42,691 nucleotides of DNA from contig SXSU01000123.1 in assembly GCA_005793345.1 (NCBI GenBank), positions 1 through 42,691 on the forward strand, written 5' to 3'. Shown here in pieces: positions 26,239 through 34,982 of the stretch. The position numbers and the translations under genes were made by a program. How positions within the stretch are numbered: position 1 is the first letter of the stretch; every line of letters begins with the position of its first letter. This DNA is from Bdellovibrionales bacterium (lineage in GTDB: Bacteria > Bdellovibrionota > Bdellovibrionia > Bdellovibrionales > Bdellovibrionaceae). The notes below the pieces were generated by a model. It did not search any database, had not been told where the DNA came from, and worked only from the letters and a program-made list of their open reading frames with translations.

Positions 26239-28209
26239 CTATTGCATCATAAATACTTCGTCAGTCGAAAAGAAGTACTTCTTTAGTTGAGATGATTGCC
26301 TAATTAAGAGTTCAGCAATTTTTGTATTATTGATAATTTGTAAGTTTAAAAGCGACTCCCGAAGATTAAATTTTTTTTCGACAAAAATATCTATATCACC
26401 GTAAGAAATTGAATGCATAATCATAGTATTTTTATCAAGGGTTCCTATCTCAGAAGTATATGTATAATTGGGATCATATCCACTCAGAACATAAACACCA
26501 TTTTGTTCTCTCATATCGGTTATAAGTATTGAATGACTTATTGACTCCATAGAATTGTTATTTTTGCGAAAAATAACTGGGACAGAGAGATGAAAATTGT
26601 GAGTCACAATGAACATCGCTTTTAAGGTTTCATGAGACAATTTCTCTAAATTAAACCACTCGCTCATTCCATTCCAAATGCCACTATATTTTTCTAATTG
26701 AATGGGATAAATTTCATTGATAAAATCGACTTCATTAATTGACTTGGAGAACTCATGGGCATTGTCATAACCAGGTATGACTGCAATACCACCAGATAAC
26801 AGAAGATTTTTAAGAATATTAATATTTTCTTCACGTTTTAGTTTATGCAAATGAGGTGCAAATATAACTCTTTCGAATATTGCTTGTTGAAAATGAAGAA
26901 TCGTAAAGCACATTGGGTGTATTGGGTCTGTATTTGATTGGGTGATAACATCATGACCAACCTGGATATCTCTTTTTTTAATAGATTCATTTAACTGAGT
27001 CTCAATAATAAGACCAATATCAATAAATTCTTCATTACCTATATGATACTTTGATACCACTGGAGTAGCTGCAAATAATAAAGTTGCATCTTCAGAAAAA
27101 ATGGTTTTCGTCTCAAAGCGAACTCCCACTAAAAGATTACCAAGGTAGATTTGATCGCCTTTGACTTCAAAATCTACTAAAGGATAACTAGACTTTAAAA
27201 AATCTTTACGTTCATCATTATTTGAATAAAACACTATTAAATTACAATTCCTATCATTACATTCAATTTTTGATTCTCTCACAATGTATTCTTTTGCAGT
27301 GGGATTGGTATTTTTAAAATTTAATCTTAAGCTACCTATAGGAATCGGTAACAAGTTTTTAAATTGTCTTTTCATCACCGCAGTTAAAGTCAGCCAATAA
27401 TCGCTAACAAAAGAATTAAATTCAGAGGAGTCCTGAGATTTTTGATTCACGAGAAGTAAATTAAATAATTGTTGTAACAAAGAGGCATCATCAAACATTT
27501 TGTCCATGGTACGATAATATTTCGGTATCCGTATTGCTTTTAATTTGTCAGAGTAACGAACGACGAGATCTGCTCTTGAGTGTTCAATGGATAGAATGGT
27601 GACCCTTTTTTCAATTAAGCCTTTTTCGTTTAATTCGTTGGGTAGTTCGTTCGGAATTTTAGACGATAATCCTACCAATCTTATTCCGATGCTGCTCAAT
27701 ACTTTTGAAACTGCATCGGCACAGTTTGAATTCAAAAAACTATATTGACCCATTGATCCGCTAGAAAGCAATTTATTAATCTTGTCAATAATTTCAGATT
27801 TTTGATAACTATTTAATTTTAAATCATATATATCGAGATCTCTGTTTTGCATGATTGTAATGTCTTTTTTAACAACATTAAATTTTTCTAAAACGACAAT
27901 TCTTTTATAAGAACTAAAAGGCAAAACACCTGTTCCTTTGAGGTAATTAATTTCAGATGGTTCAACCCCGGCCACAAATTCAATCACTAAATCATCCGGC
28001 GATACATTCTCATTACTTTTGAGTAACAAATAAGAGTGACCAAATGCGGATTGACCAGAGCCATGGGCTGAAGCCATCATGTAGGATATTTTTTTTATTT
28101 TTTTTGAATCAATAAAATGAGTTCCTTCGAATTCAGTGTTGGCAAATGAAAATGAATATTCGAATACAAATAAAACAAATATAAATATTTTGAATTGAAA
28201 TTGTATCAC
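26239..28209 (-). CDS. Exported protein with two papain-like domains (DUF4105/Lnb-type plus a C39-like domain)
   Basis: 656 residues with a signal peptide (FKIFIFVLFVFEYSFSFA). The N-terminal third resembles the DUF4105/Lnb_N cysteine-hydrolase fold, with His58 in SAFGHSYLLL and Cys163 in YSFLNSNCADAV. The C-terminal 230 residues look like a second, circularly ordinary papain-like domain: Cys near 433 (HPMCFTILHFQQA), His near 560 (SHSILITDM) and the YDPNY block near 578, as in C39-like peptidases. Lnb-type proteins act on lipoproteins or peptides in the periplasm; the substrate here is unknown. Translation starts at GTG behind AAAGG. It is 22 bp downstream of a small exported protein, which may be its substrate or partner. 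The C-terminal assignment is less certain than the N-terminal one. Confidence 0.75.
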   Translation of the reverse strand: MIQFQFKIFIFVLFVFEYSFSFANTEFEGTHFIDSKKIKKISYMMASAHGSGQSAFGHSYLLLKSNENVSPDDLVIEFVAGVEPSEINYLKGTGVLPFSSYKRIVVLEKFNVVKKDITIMQNRDLDIYDLKLNSYQKSEIIDKINKLLSSGSMGQYSFLNSNCADAVSKVLSSIGIRLVGLSSKIPNELPNELNEKGLIEKRVTILSIEHSRADLVVRYSDKLKAIRIPKYYRTMDKMFDDASLLQQLFNLLLVNQKSQDSSEFNSFVSDYWLTLTAVMKRQFKNLLPIPIGSLRLNFKNTNPTAKEYIVRESKIECNDRNCNLIVFYSNNDERKDFLKSSYPLVDFEVKGDQIYLGNLLVGVRFETKTIFSEDATLLFAATPVVSKYHIGNEEFIDIGLIIETQLNESIKKRDIQVGHDVITQSNTDPIHPMCFTILHFQQAIFERVIFAPHLHKLKREENINILKNLLLSGGIAVIPGYDNAHEFSKSINEVDFINEIYPIQLEKYSGIWNGMSEWFNLEKLSHETLKAMFIVTHNFHLSVPVIFRKNNNSMESISHSILITDMREQNGVYVLSGYDPNYTYTSEIGTLDKNTMIMHSISYGDIDIFVEKKFNLRESLLNLQIINNTKIAELLIRQSSQLKKYFFSTDEVFMMQ

Positions 28210-28231
28210 AAAGACCTTTTTTTAAAAAAAT

Positions 28232-28573
28232 TTACTTATTTTTATCCAATAAATCAAAGTTTTGAATTAATTCAACTTTTGCGGCTTCAACATCACCATT
28301 TGTTCTTATATTTGCATATCGTTGTATATAATAAACTTCATTTAACCCATTTAATTCAGATCGATAATGAGCTAAGAGTTCTTCATTGTTCACATTCCAA
28401 ACTTCCTCTCCAGATGATTCTTCGACAATGACTGTAGGAAGAGACACCGTGGTCCAATAGGCACAAAGAGCAGCTGTTTTACCAGTACAACCAGAGTAGT
28501 TGGGATTTGAAACAACAAAAGCTTTGCTATGAGAGGTTCCCAAAAGGATGAGGTAGATTATTAGTTTTTTCAT
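28232..28573 (-). CDS. Small exported protein, unknown function
   Basis: 113 residues with a signal peptide (KKLIIYLILLGTSHSKA) and a mature domain containing two cysteines (YSGCTGKTAALCAYW), then a polar helical tail ending LLDKNK. GGAGA lies 6 nt before the ATG. It is cotranscribed with the double papain-like protein gene 22 bp downstream, which suggests a shared role in the envelope. No family recognised. Confidence 0.75.
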   Translation of the reverse strand: MKKLIIYLILLGTSHSKAFVVSNPNYSGCTGKTAALCAYWTTVSLPTVIVEESSGEEVWNVNNEELLAHYRSELNGLNEVYYIQRYANIRTNGDVEAAKVELIQNFDLLDKNK

Positions 28574-29002
28574 AGATTCTCCATTTTATTTGGTTAATAT
28601 TAGGTTGTATTCAAAGTTTATTTGAATAGACATTGATTGAAATATATCAGACAGTTTTAAGATAAACGTTTCCTCAATTCTACCTTACGTGTTGCCGAAT
28701 TTTGTTATTCCTACGAGTGAGCATTTTTATATGTATTTGAAATTTAATTTTAGCTTTTGATTTTATAAATTTATGCCAAATCTATATATTTTTAAATATT
28801 TTGACTTAAATCTACATAGAGTTATTGAAATATAATTTTATTTAGCAATAATTCGAAACTTTTTTTTAAATTACTAAATAGCCTTCAATAAAGATCTAAA
28901 AGTTTACCACTCAAGCTTAAAGTTTTGTATTGACGTCTTTATTTCGTCTTTTTTAATTCTCGAACTTAAAGACTTACTAACGCAAATTAATTTATTTTTT
29001 TA
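28574..29002. other. Gene-free AT-rich stretch
   Basis: 429 bp between two minus-strand genes. No open frame with a ribosome binding site, no strong hairpin and no copy of the dispersed repeat were seen. It presumably holds the promoter of the gene at 28573 and the 3' end of the transcript from 29926. Confidence 0.5.
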
Positions 29003-29926
29003 TTAAAATAAAATTCCCGTTGAAAAACCAGTTACTGGAAAATCTAATTTTGTACCAAGTGCTTTTCTATAAGTTAACATAAATAAAATACGTGTTTCTG
29101 ACCCCACTAACATTGAGCCACCTATACCAATAATAGAAGCAAGACCCAACTCCTTCTCTTCTTTTGTTTCTGATAAATTATCTGGATTATTCCAATCATA
29201 AAAAGTTGACCCGAGTCCAATATCACCACGAATAAAAAATCCAGATCCAATAGTTTCTCTAAAAAAATAATAATTTGAAAAACTTAAAAGATCTTGAGAA
29301 GAAAGTAATCGTCTTTTATATCCCATTGCTGCTGAAAATTGCCCCCGGGCTGGGCCTGACAAGTAACTAGAATTGGTATTCAACACGACTCCCTTCAACC
29401 ATCCCTTATGTTCATTTGATGGCCAATAAAAACCAAACAATTCTAAACTTCGAATTCCACCTTGCTCTTCCACAGCGGATGCTTCACTTAAATATTTCCC
29501 AATTTTTGTACTTGAATAATCAACAACGCTAGTACCAACACCCCAATAAGTATACCATGACTCTTCAATTTTGTTTTCATTGATAATATTTTGTGAATCA
29601 ATTTTTTTTAATTTATTATCTTCACTATCAACTTGAGTGTTAAAAATAGATTTCTCAACACTTCCACCTTTTTTTATTTCACTAGATTTTGAACAACTTT
29701 GATAATTTGCCAACGCAAAATTTTGTTTGACTTCAATTACATTAAAGCTGCATTGAGACCCATCAGCAAATGTATATAAATAAATATCTCCAATTAGAAA
29801 CTGTTGCGCACCCGGTGTTTTTTTAATGGCAACTTGCTTCTTATCTTGCAAAACTTGCTCGACTACTTGTGCATGAGAGACATCATTCACAAAAATAATT
29901 AACAACATTAAATAAATAAAATTCAT
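29003..29926 (-). CDS. Exported barrel-like outer-membrane protein
   Basis: 307 residues. A signal peptide (FIYLMLLIIFVNDVSHA) is followed by a short domain with two cysteines (GSQCSFNVIEV, YQSCSKS), a polar linker, and from about residue 125 a series of strands typical of an outer-membrane barrel: WGVGTSVVDYSS, GFFIRGDIGLGSTFYDW, GIGGSMLVGSETRILFMLTY. The C-terminus is STGILF, ending in Phe. GGAG lies about 8 nt before the ATG. It stands alone. Barrel assignment is by pattern; the ligand is unknown. Confidence 0.75.
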   Translation of the reverse strand: MNFIYLMLLIIFVNDVSHAQVVEQVLQDKKQVAIKKTPGAQQFLIGDIYLYTFADGSQCSFNVIEVKQNFALANYQSCSKSSEIKKGGSVEKSIFNTQVDSEDNKLKKIDSQNIINENKIEESWYTYWGVGTSVVDYSSTKIGKYLSEASAVEEQGGIRSLELFGFYWPSNEHKGWLKGVVLNTNSSYLSGPARGQFSAAMGYKRRLLSSQDLLSFSNYYFFRETIGSGFFIRGDIGLGSTFYDWNNPDNLSETKEEKELGLASIIGIGGSMLVGSETRILFMLTYRKALGTKLDFPVTGFSTGILF

Positions 29927-30338
29927 ATAACAACTCCAAAAAAATCTAATATTACAAATTTTATTGTAAAGTTCATTCTTTTTAATTTATGAAATATATT
30001 TTTTTCACATTCTATAACAATTTTCGCCAAAATTAAATGTATTAAAAAGTTATTATTTTTCATGTAAAAGCCCAATACTTTGGAAGTCAAAATAGCAAAT
30101 GATTAAATTAAATTTTTTGAAATTTAGTTTAAAGGTCAACTAAAAAATTAAGAATCGTAAAATTAAAGAATAAAAAATGTATTTAGTTATTATAATTCTT
30201 AACCAAATTTATCACTTAAAGTTTAATCCAATAATTTTTAATATTTGTAATTATTGTGTAATTATATTTTAATTATTATTAATTTATTTTTTCAACAATA
30301 TCATGATGAAGAATTAAAAAATAAAAAACCACCACCGT
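29927..30338. other. Very AT-rich gene-free stretch upstream of fic
   Basis: 412 bp, almost entirely A and T, with no supportable gene. It contains the promoter region of the gene at 29926 (minus) and leads into the fic operator array. A horizontally acquired fic cassette may have been inserted here, since the base composition changes abruptly near 30330. Confidence 0.5.
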
Positions 30339-30399
30339 GACCCGATTAATCTTGCTAATTGGGTCAAAATATGACCCAATTAAGGTAATTAATTGGGTC
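30339..30399. promoter_or_regulatory. Four-half-site operator array upstream of fic
   Basis: Four copies of the 10-mer GACCCAATTA alternate in orientation with exact 7-nt spacers: 30339-30348 (one mismatch), 30356-30365 inverted, 30373-30382, and 30390-30399 inverted. The half-sites repeat every 17 bp over 61 bp. The symmetry continues outward less perfectly: AAAACCACCACCGT on the left mirrors the AGCATGGAGGTTTT that holds the ribosome binding site. This looks like a tandem palindromic operator, or an RNA hairpin that hides GGAGG. The binder could be the winged-helix domain of the Fic protein itself. Confidence 0.8.
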
Positions 30400-30415
30400 A
30401 GCATGGAGGTTTTTT

Positions 30416-31534
30416 TTGGCGCGTAACGTGTATATTTGGCAACAAAAGGCTTGGCCTAAGTTTATATGGGATGATGCAAAGATTCTGAATCATTTGAGTT
30501 TGGCGCGTAAAATCCAAGGGAAAATTATCGCATTAGCTAGTGACGTTGGACTTGAAACTCAAGCTCAGATTTTTGTTGAAGACGCCCTAAAGACATCTGC
30601 TATTGAGGGAGAGAAACTGGAGTTGGAATCGATACGTTCCTCAGTGGCAAAACGACTAGGACTTTCTGCTGCCGGTCTTTCCACAAAACAAATAAATGTA
30701 GAGGGTGTAGTGGATATGTTGGTTGATGCGACTCACAACTATTCAGCACCCCTTACAGTTGTAAGACTGAAGGGCTGGCAGGCGGGTCTTTTTCCATCAG
30801 GACATTCAGGGATTCATAAAATTATTGTAGGTGAATGGAGAGAACCTGGTGAACCTATGCGAGTTGTTTCAGGAAAAATGGGTAAGGAGAAAGTGCATTT
30901 CGAGGCTCCTCCAGCTGAGAATGTACCGACGGAAATGAAAAGGTTTATCACTTGGTTTAACTCTAACACTAAAGTGGATGGTCTTGTGCGAGCAGCAATT
31001 GCTCATTTCTGGTTTGTAACGATTCACCCTTTTGAAGATGGCAATGGTCGTATTGCTCGAGCCATCACAGACTTGGCTTTAGCTGAAGACGAATCCTTAG
31101 CAAAGCGACTGTACAGCCTGTCATCACAAATAAATCATGATCGAGATGACTATTACAAAATTTTAGAGAAAAGCCAAAAGGGGCATTTAGATATCACAGA
31201 CTGGATAATTTGGTTCTTAAATACTTTTGTTCGCGCAATCGAAAGATCCCAAATCCTAATTGATAAGGCTATTTTTATTGGAAATTATTGGAAAGTTCAT
31301 GCACATATTGACCTTAATCAAAGACAGAAAAAGGTTATTCAAAAAATGCTTGAATATGAACCAAGCGGATTCGTTGGAGGTATGACAAATAAAAAGTATG
31401 TGAGTCTTACAAGAGTCAGCGCGGCTTCTGCCAAAAGGGACCTTGGAGACCTCGAAGAAAAGGAATTAATTAAGCGAAGTAATTCTAAAGGTCGTTCTAT
31501 AAGTTACTTTTTGATTTTAAATTCTAGAAAGTAA
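30416..31534 (+). CDS. Fic family protein (DUF4172 N-terminus, C-terminal winged helix)
   Basis: 372 residues, starting at TTG 30416 with GGAGG 6 nt upstream. Fic enzymes transfer AMP (or related groups) to hydroxyl side chains of target proteins. The catalytic motif HPFEDGNGR is at 204-212 and fully canonical. The self-inhibitory helix motif TSAIEG at 60-65 supplies the (S/T)xxxEG signature with Glu64, so this is an N-terminally inhibited (class II) Fic. The N-terminal DUF4172-like region opens YIWQQKAWPKF. The C-terminus (about 300-370) forms a winged helix with LTRVSAASAKRDLGDLEEK, probably DNA-binding. The gene is visibly richer in G+C than its neighbours, suggesting transfer. It is probably autoregulated through the operator array directly upstream. 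Confidence 0.94.
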   Translation: MARNVYIWQQKAWPKFIWDDAKILNHLSLARKIQGKIIALASDVGLETQAQIFVEDALKTSAIEGEKLELESIRSSVAKRLGLSAAGLSTKQINVEGVVDMLVDATHNYSAPLTVVRLKGWQAGLFPSGHSGIHKIIVGEWREPGEPMRVVSGKMGKEKVHFEAPPAENVPTEMKRFITWFNSNTKVDGLVRAAIAHFWFVTIHPFEDGNGRIARAITDLALAEDESLAKRLYSLSSQINHDRDDYYKILEKSQKGHLDITDWIIWFLNTFVRAIERSQILIDKAIFIGNYWKVHAHIDLNQRQKKVIQKMLEYEPSGFVGGMTNKKYVSLTRVSAASAKRDLGDLEEKELIKRSNSKGRSISYFLILNSRK

Positions 31535-31557
31535 AATCTAGCTTCGGAAATTTAAAT

Positions 31558-31638
31558 ATGAATGTTGCATGTGCTGTAGTTTTTATAAATAAAAAAGTCT
31601 TGATACAAGAACGCTTGAATGGGAAAATTAGTTTTTAA
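31558..31638 (+). pseudogene. NUDIX hydrolase N-terminal remnant
   Basis: A 26-codon frame, ATG to TAA, encodes MNVACAVVFINKKVLIQER and seven more residues. This reads like the first two strands of a MutT/NUDIX hydrolase (compare the usual VAAGIIxxDGKVLLxQR). The G-rich NUDIX box that should follow is missing, and the frame runs into the tail of the next gene. It lies 23 bp after fic, so it may be the leftover of a second gene on the same transferred segment. Confidence 0.55.
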
Positions 31639-31643
31639 AAAAG

Positions 31644-31880
31644 TTAATATTCATTCATTTTTGCAATTTGAAATGCAAACATAAAACCAATACTGATAAA
31701 AAGTACCAATGATAAAATTATATTCATTAAATTACCATGCAAATACGCTGGCCAAATTCCAGAAAAGATCAAAGATAAATAATGTACTTTTAATAACTCA
31801 TTTGCTTTCAAGGAACCAATATATTTACCAATAAATAAAATTGAACAAATACCAAATATAAATAAGAAACTTAATATCAT
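31644..31880 (-). CDS. Small hydrophobic protein, possible membrane protein
   Basis: 78 residues with two to three hydrophobic segments (about 2-22, 33-50 and 52-72) and a short charged end, AKMNEY. No ribosome binding site is evident before the ATG, and similar open frames can arise in AT-rich DNA. The amino-acid mix (Gly, Trp, Pro, His in a membrane context) looks more like a real protein than chance. Function unknown. Confidence 0.45.
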   Translation of the reverse strand: MILSFLFIFGICSILFIGKYIGSLKANELLKVHYLSLIFSGIWPAYLHGNLMNIILSLVLFISIGFMFAFQIAKMNEY

Positions 31881-31984
31881 TAAAAAATAATGCTCTGTTG
31901 TAAAATAAAAAATTACGCTATTTAAAGCCGTTAATATACTTAATCAAAGTTTTCCTCGTAAAGTTTTTAAACCCATAATTCATA

Positions 31985-32203
31985 TTATCGGAAAATCATA
32001 TATTTGTCATAGAAAAATATTTTGATTCTAAAAAAGTTATATTCAACATTATGAAAGTTACTTTGAACGGAGAATCTTTTTTCGGGATTAAGGAAAACTG
32101 AACCTTGCATTGGAGGGATCTGAATAGCGGATGCGGTTGAAGCTAAAAAAATAATTAAGGCCATTAAAATTAAAAACTTAATTATTATATAAAAAATATA
32201 CAT
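31985..32203 (-). CDS. Possible small exported protein overlapping a 42-bp inverted repeat
   Basis: About 72 residues from ATG 32203. A hydrophobic signal ends LIIFLASTASA and is followed by IQIPPMQGSVFLNPEKRF. The stretch PPMQGSVFLNPEKR is encoded by one arm of a 42-bp inverted repeat; the other arm, 168 bp away, encodes GPPVQGSVFLNPEKR in the opposite orientation. No ribosome binding site precedes it. It could be a real secreted peptide or the remnant of a gene duplicated and inverted here. Confidence 0.4.
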   Translation of the reverse strand: MYIFYIIIKFLILMALIIFLASTASAIQIPPMQGSVFLNPEKRFSVQSNFHNVEYNFFRIKIFFYDKYMIFR

Positions 32204-32327
32204 TATAAACAATAGCGAAAACGTAAACTTAAATTTTGCCTTAATTATTTTTTTAGCTTCAAATTCAGAAAGGGCAGGAGCCCGGCCCTCCAGTGCAAGG
32301 TTCAGTTTTCCTTAATCCCGAAAAAAG
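32076..32327. repeat. 42-bp inverted repeat (arms 32076-32117 and 32286-32327)
   Basis: The arms are complementary at 41 of 42 positions: CTTTTTTCGGGATTAAGG... on the left matches the complement of ...CCTTAATCCCGAAAAAAG on the right. The spacer is 168 bp. The right arm includes the T-tract of the aconitase terminator. The length and near identity show a recent inverted duplication or a small mobile element. The arms lack features of known insertion sequence ends. Confidence 0.85.
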
Positions 32328-32368
32328 ACGGCGAGTGGCTCATCCCATTGTGATGATCTCACTCGCCG
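32321..32368 (-). terminator. Rho-independent terminator of the aconitase gene
   Basis: On the minus strand CGGCGAGTG (32368-32360) pairs with CACTCGCCG (32337-32329), and an inner TCATC/GATGA pair extends the stem. It is followed by TCTTTTTT (32328-32321). It lies 49 bp after the aconitase stop codon and is the only strong G+C-rich terminator I saw in the window. Confidence 0.88.
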
Positions 32369-32416
32369 ATTTATTGACTTATTTACTAATAGACTTAATT
32401 TCTACTAATTTAAAAA

Positions 32417-34678
32417 TTAATGTCTAATTAAATTTAAAGCGCTACCTGCTTTAAACCATTTTAGCTGTTCAACACTGTAAGTGTGTTTCAAGAAAATTTC
32501 TTCTTGTGTTCCATCATTGTGTTTAACATTCATTTTTACTTTTTGTCCTGGAGTTAGATTTTTTAAATCAACAATACTCACATGATCATCTTCTTTGATT
32601 TTATCGTAATCAGATGCTTGATCAAAATGTAAAGCCAATACACCTTGTTTTTTCAAATTCGTTTCATGAATTCGAGCAAAACTTCTTGCAATCACAGCAG
32701 TACAACCTAAAAATCTTGGAGACATGGCTGCATGTTCACGGCTTGAACCTTCACCATAGTTTTCATCACCGATGATGATCCAGCCCTTACCATTTTTTTG
32801 ATAATCACGAGCTATTTTTGCAAATTCAATTCCACGCTCACCAGTCAATTGATTTTTACCTTTGCCCACTTCACCACTAAAAGAGTTATCAGCACCTAAC
32901 AACATATTGTTCGAAATATTATCAAGGTGACCTCTGTATTTTAACCAAGTTCCACCGGGGCTAATATGATCAGTCGTGCATTTGCCTTTTGCTTTTGCTA
33001 ATACAAAATTATTTGTAAAATCATTTCCATCCCAAGGTTTAAAAGGAGCAAGCAATTGCAATCGATCAGACGATGCTGACACTGCAACTTTTGCATCTTT
33101 ACCTTGAGGTTGTTGATACCCTTCTGTATCTGGGGCAAAACCTTTTGCAGGTAATTCTGGCGCCACAGGAGCTTTTAATTTTGCTTTTCCTTTTGGACCT
33201 TCTAACTCATCTGTCATGGGGTTGAAATCAAGACGACCAGCTAAACCCATTGCCATTACGATTTCAGGACTTCCAATAAATGCTAAAGTTTCATTGTTAG
33301 CATCGTTTCTTCCTCTGAAGTTTCTGTTGAAAGTTGTGATAATTGAATTTTTTGTTCCTGCTGCAATATCATCACGTTTCCATTGACCAATACAAGGTCC
33401 GCAAGCATTTGCTAATACAGTTGCGCCAACAGATTGAAGCACTTGCATTTGTCCATCCCGAGAAATTGTATTTTGAATTTGATTTGAACCTGGAGTTACT
33501 AAAAAGCTCACTGGCATTTTATTAATACCAAGTTGCATTGCTTGTTCAGCAACAAATGTCGAACGACCAATATCTTCGTAAGAAGAATTTGTACATGAAC
33601 CAATTAGAGCCGCAGAAAGTTTTGTAGGATAACCTTTTTCTGCAAATTCTTTTTTAATTTCGCTAATCGGACGAGCCACATCTGGTGAGTGTGGTCCCAC
33701 AACATAAGGCTCAAGAGTTGTAAGATCAATTTCAACAACTTGATCATAATATTTTTTTGGATCAAGAGCGACTTCACTATCCATGCTTAATAAATTTTTA
33801 TTAGCTTCAGCTAAATCAGCAAGAGCTGCGCGACCAGTTGCTTTTAGATAAGCACCCATTTTAACATCGTAAGGAAACACCGAACAAGTAGCACCAAGCT
33901 CCGCGCCCATATTGGCAATTGTAGCTTTTCCTGTACAGCTGATTGAGTTTACACCCTCACCAAAGTATTCAACAATTTTATCAGTTCCACCTTTTACAGT
34001 TAACATTCCACAAATTTTTAAAATCACATCTTTTGCAGAAGCCCAACCATTTAATTTTCCTTTTAAGTGAACACCAATAATTTTTGGATTTTTAACTTCC
34101 CAAGGTAATCCCACCATCACATCGCTGGCATCAGAACCACCAACACCAACAGCACACATTCCAAGTCCACCAGCATTTGGTGTATGAGAATCTGTCCCAA
34201 TCATTAGTCCACCTGGAAAAGCATAGTTTTCTAAAATGACTTGATGTATGATACCTGCTCCTGGTTTCCAAAAACCAATATTATAACGAGAGCTAGCTGA
34301 TGCTAAAAAGTTATAAACCTCTTCGTTTTCTTTCATAGCGGTAGTCATATCTTTATCTTTACCAAATTGACCACGAATCAAATGATCACAATGCACTGTC
34401 GAAGGAACTGCGGCCTCATCTTTACCAGCAAGCATAAATTGCAAAATCGCCATTTGCGCAGTTGCATCTTGCATTGCCACTCGATCTGGGCGCAATTGCA
34501 AGAAAGATTGTCCGCGAACTAATTCTTGATTTTGCGGATCATCTAAATGTCCAAATACAATTTTCTCAGCAAGGGTGAGCGGTCTATTTAATCTTTTGCG
34601 AATAATGTCTAAACGTTTTTGCGTATTTGCATAAACCTGTTTAACCATTTCAGCTGTTGTTTCAATTTTTGCTGCCAT
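32417..34678 (-). CDS. acn: Aconitate hydratase, mitochondrial type
   Basis: 753 residues. It isomerises citrate to isocitrate in the TCA cycle, in the cytosol. It follows the mitochondrial-type aconitase layout rather than the longer AcnA/IRP type. The three cysteines that hold the 4Fe-4S cluster are Cys362 (LIGSCTNSS) and Cys426/Cys429 ([10 protein letters not shown]). Substrate and swivel-domain motifs [11 protein letters not shown] and [12 protein letters not shown] are present. AAAGGA lies about 6 nt before the ATG, and a strong terminator follows the stop. It is divergent from a LysR-type regulator that may control it. Confidence 0.97.
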   Translation of the reverse strand: MAAKIETTAEMVKQVYANTQKRLDIIRKRLNRPLTLAEKIVFGHLDDPQNQELVRGQSFLQLRPDRVAMQDATAQMAILQFMLAGKDEAAVPSTVHCDHLIRGQFGKDKDMTTAMKENEEVYNFLASASSRYNIGFWKPGAGIIHQVILENYAFPGGLMIGTDSHTPNAGGLGMCAVGVGGSDASDVMVGLPWEVKNPKIIGVHLKGKLNGWASAKDVILKICGMLTVKGGTDKIVEYFGEGVNSISCTGKATIANMGAELGATCSVFPYDVKMGAYLKATGRAALADLAEANKNLLSMDSEVALDPKKYYDQVVEIDLTTLEPYVVGPHSPDVARPISEIKKEFAEKGYPTKLSAALIGSCTNSSYEDIGRSTFVAEQAMQLGINKMPVSFLVTPGSNQIQNTISRDGQMQVLQSVGATVLANACGPCIGQWKRDDIAAGTKNSIITTFNRNFRGRNDANNETLAFIGSPEIVMAMGLAGRLDFNPMTDELEGPKGKAKLKAPVAPELPAKGFAPDTEGYQQPQGKDAKVAVSASSDRLQLLAPFKPWDGNDFTNNFVLAKAKGKCTTDHISPGGTWLKYRGHLDNISNNMLLGADNSFSGEVGKGKNQLTGERGIEFAKIARDYQKNGKGWIIIGDENYGEGSSREHAAMSPRFLGCTAVIARSFARIHETNLKKQGVLALHFDQASDYDKIKEDDHVSIVDLKNLTPGQKVKMNVKHNDGTQEEIFLKHTYSVEQLKWFKAGSALNLIRH

Positions 34679-34830
34679 AAAATGTCCTTTCAGTGGTTTT
34701 CAATTTTTATTTATCTTATCTAATCTAAACTATCTTCCTGTATAATAAAAAAAACAATTGAATTGAAGGAATATAATGTAGTAGTTTAAAGAATATATTA
34801 TTCCCTAAATAATACTATTATGAATATATA

Positions 34831-34905
34831 ACTGTTCATGATTAAGTCTGATTGCTCCGCAATTGTACGAGACAAAATCCATCGCCGTTATTTTCCTGTT
34901 TGTTT
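34831..34905 (+). repeat. Dispersed intergenic repeat, copy C
   Basis: ACTGTTCATGATTAAGTCTG, then the hairpin ATTGC-TCC-GCAAT, GAGACAAAATCC and ATCGCCGTTATTTTCC. Compared with the other copies (ATCGC-TTC-GCGAT), both partners of one stem pair changed, C-G to T-A, so the hairpin is preserved. It lies in the divergent gap between aconitase and the LysR gene and overlaps the open frame upstream of the true lysR start. Confidence 0.8.
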
Positions 34906-34982
34906 GGGGCGATTTTCATCGTAGAATAAACTTATGTAAATTATCACTAATTCAAAATAAAATCAGGACAAAGGGACTCATT

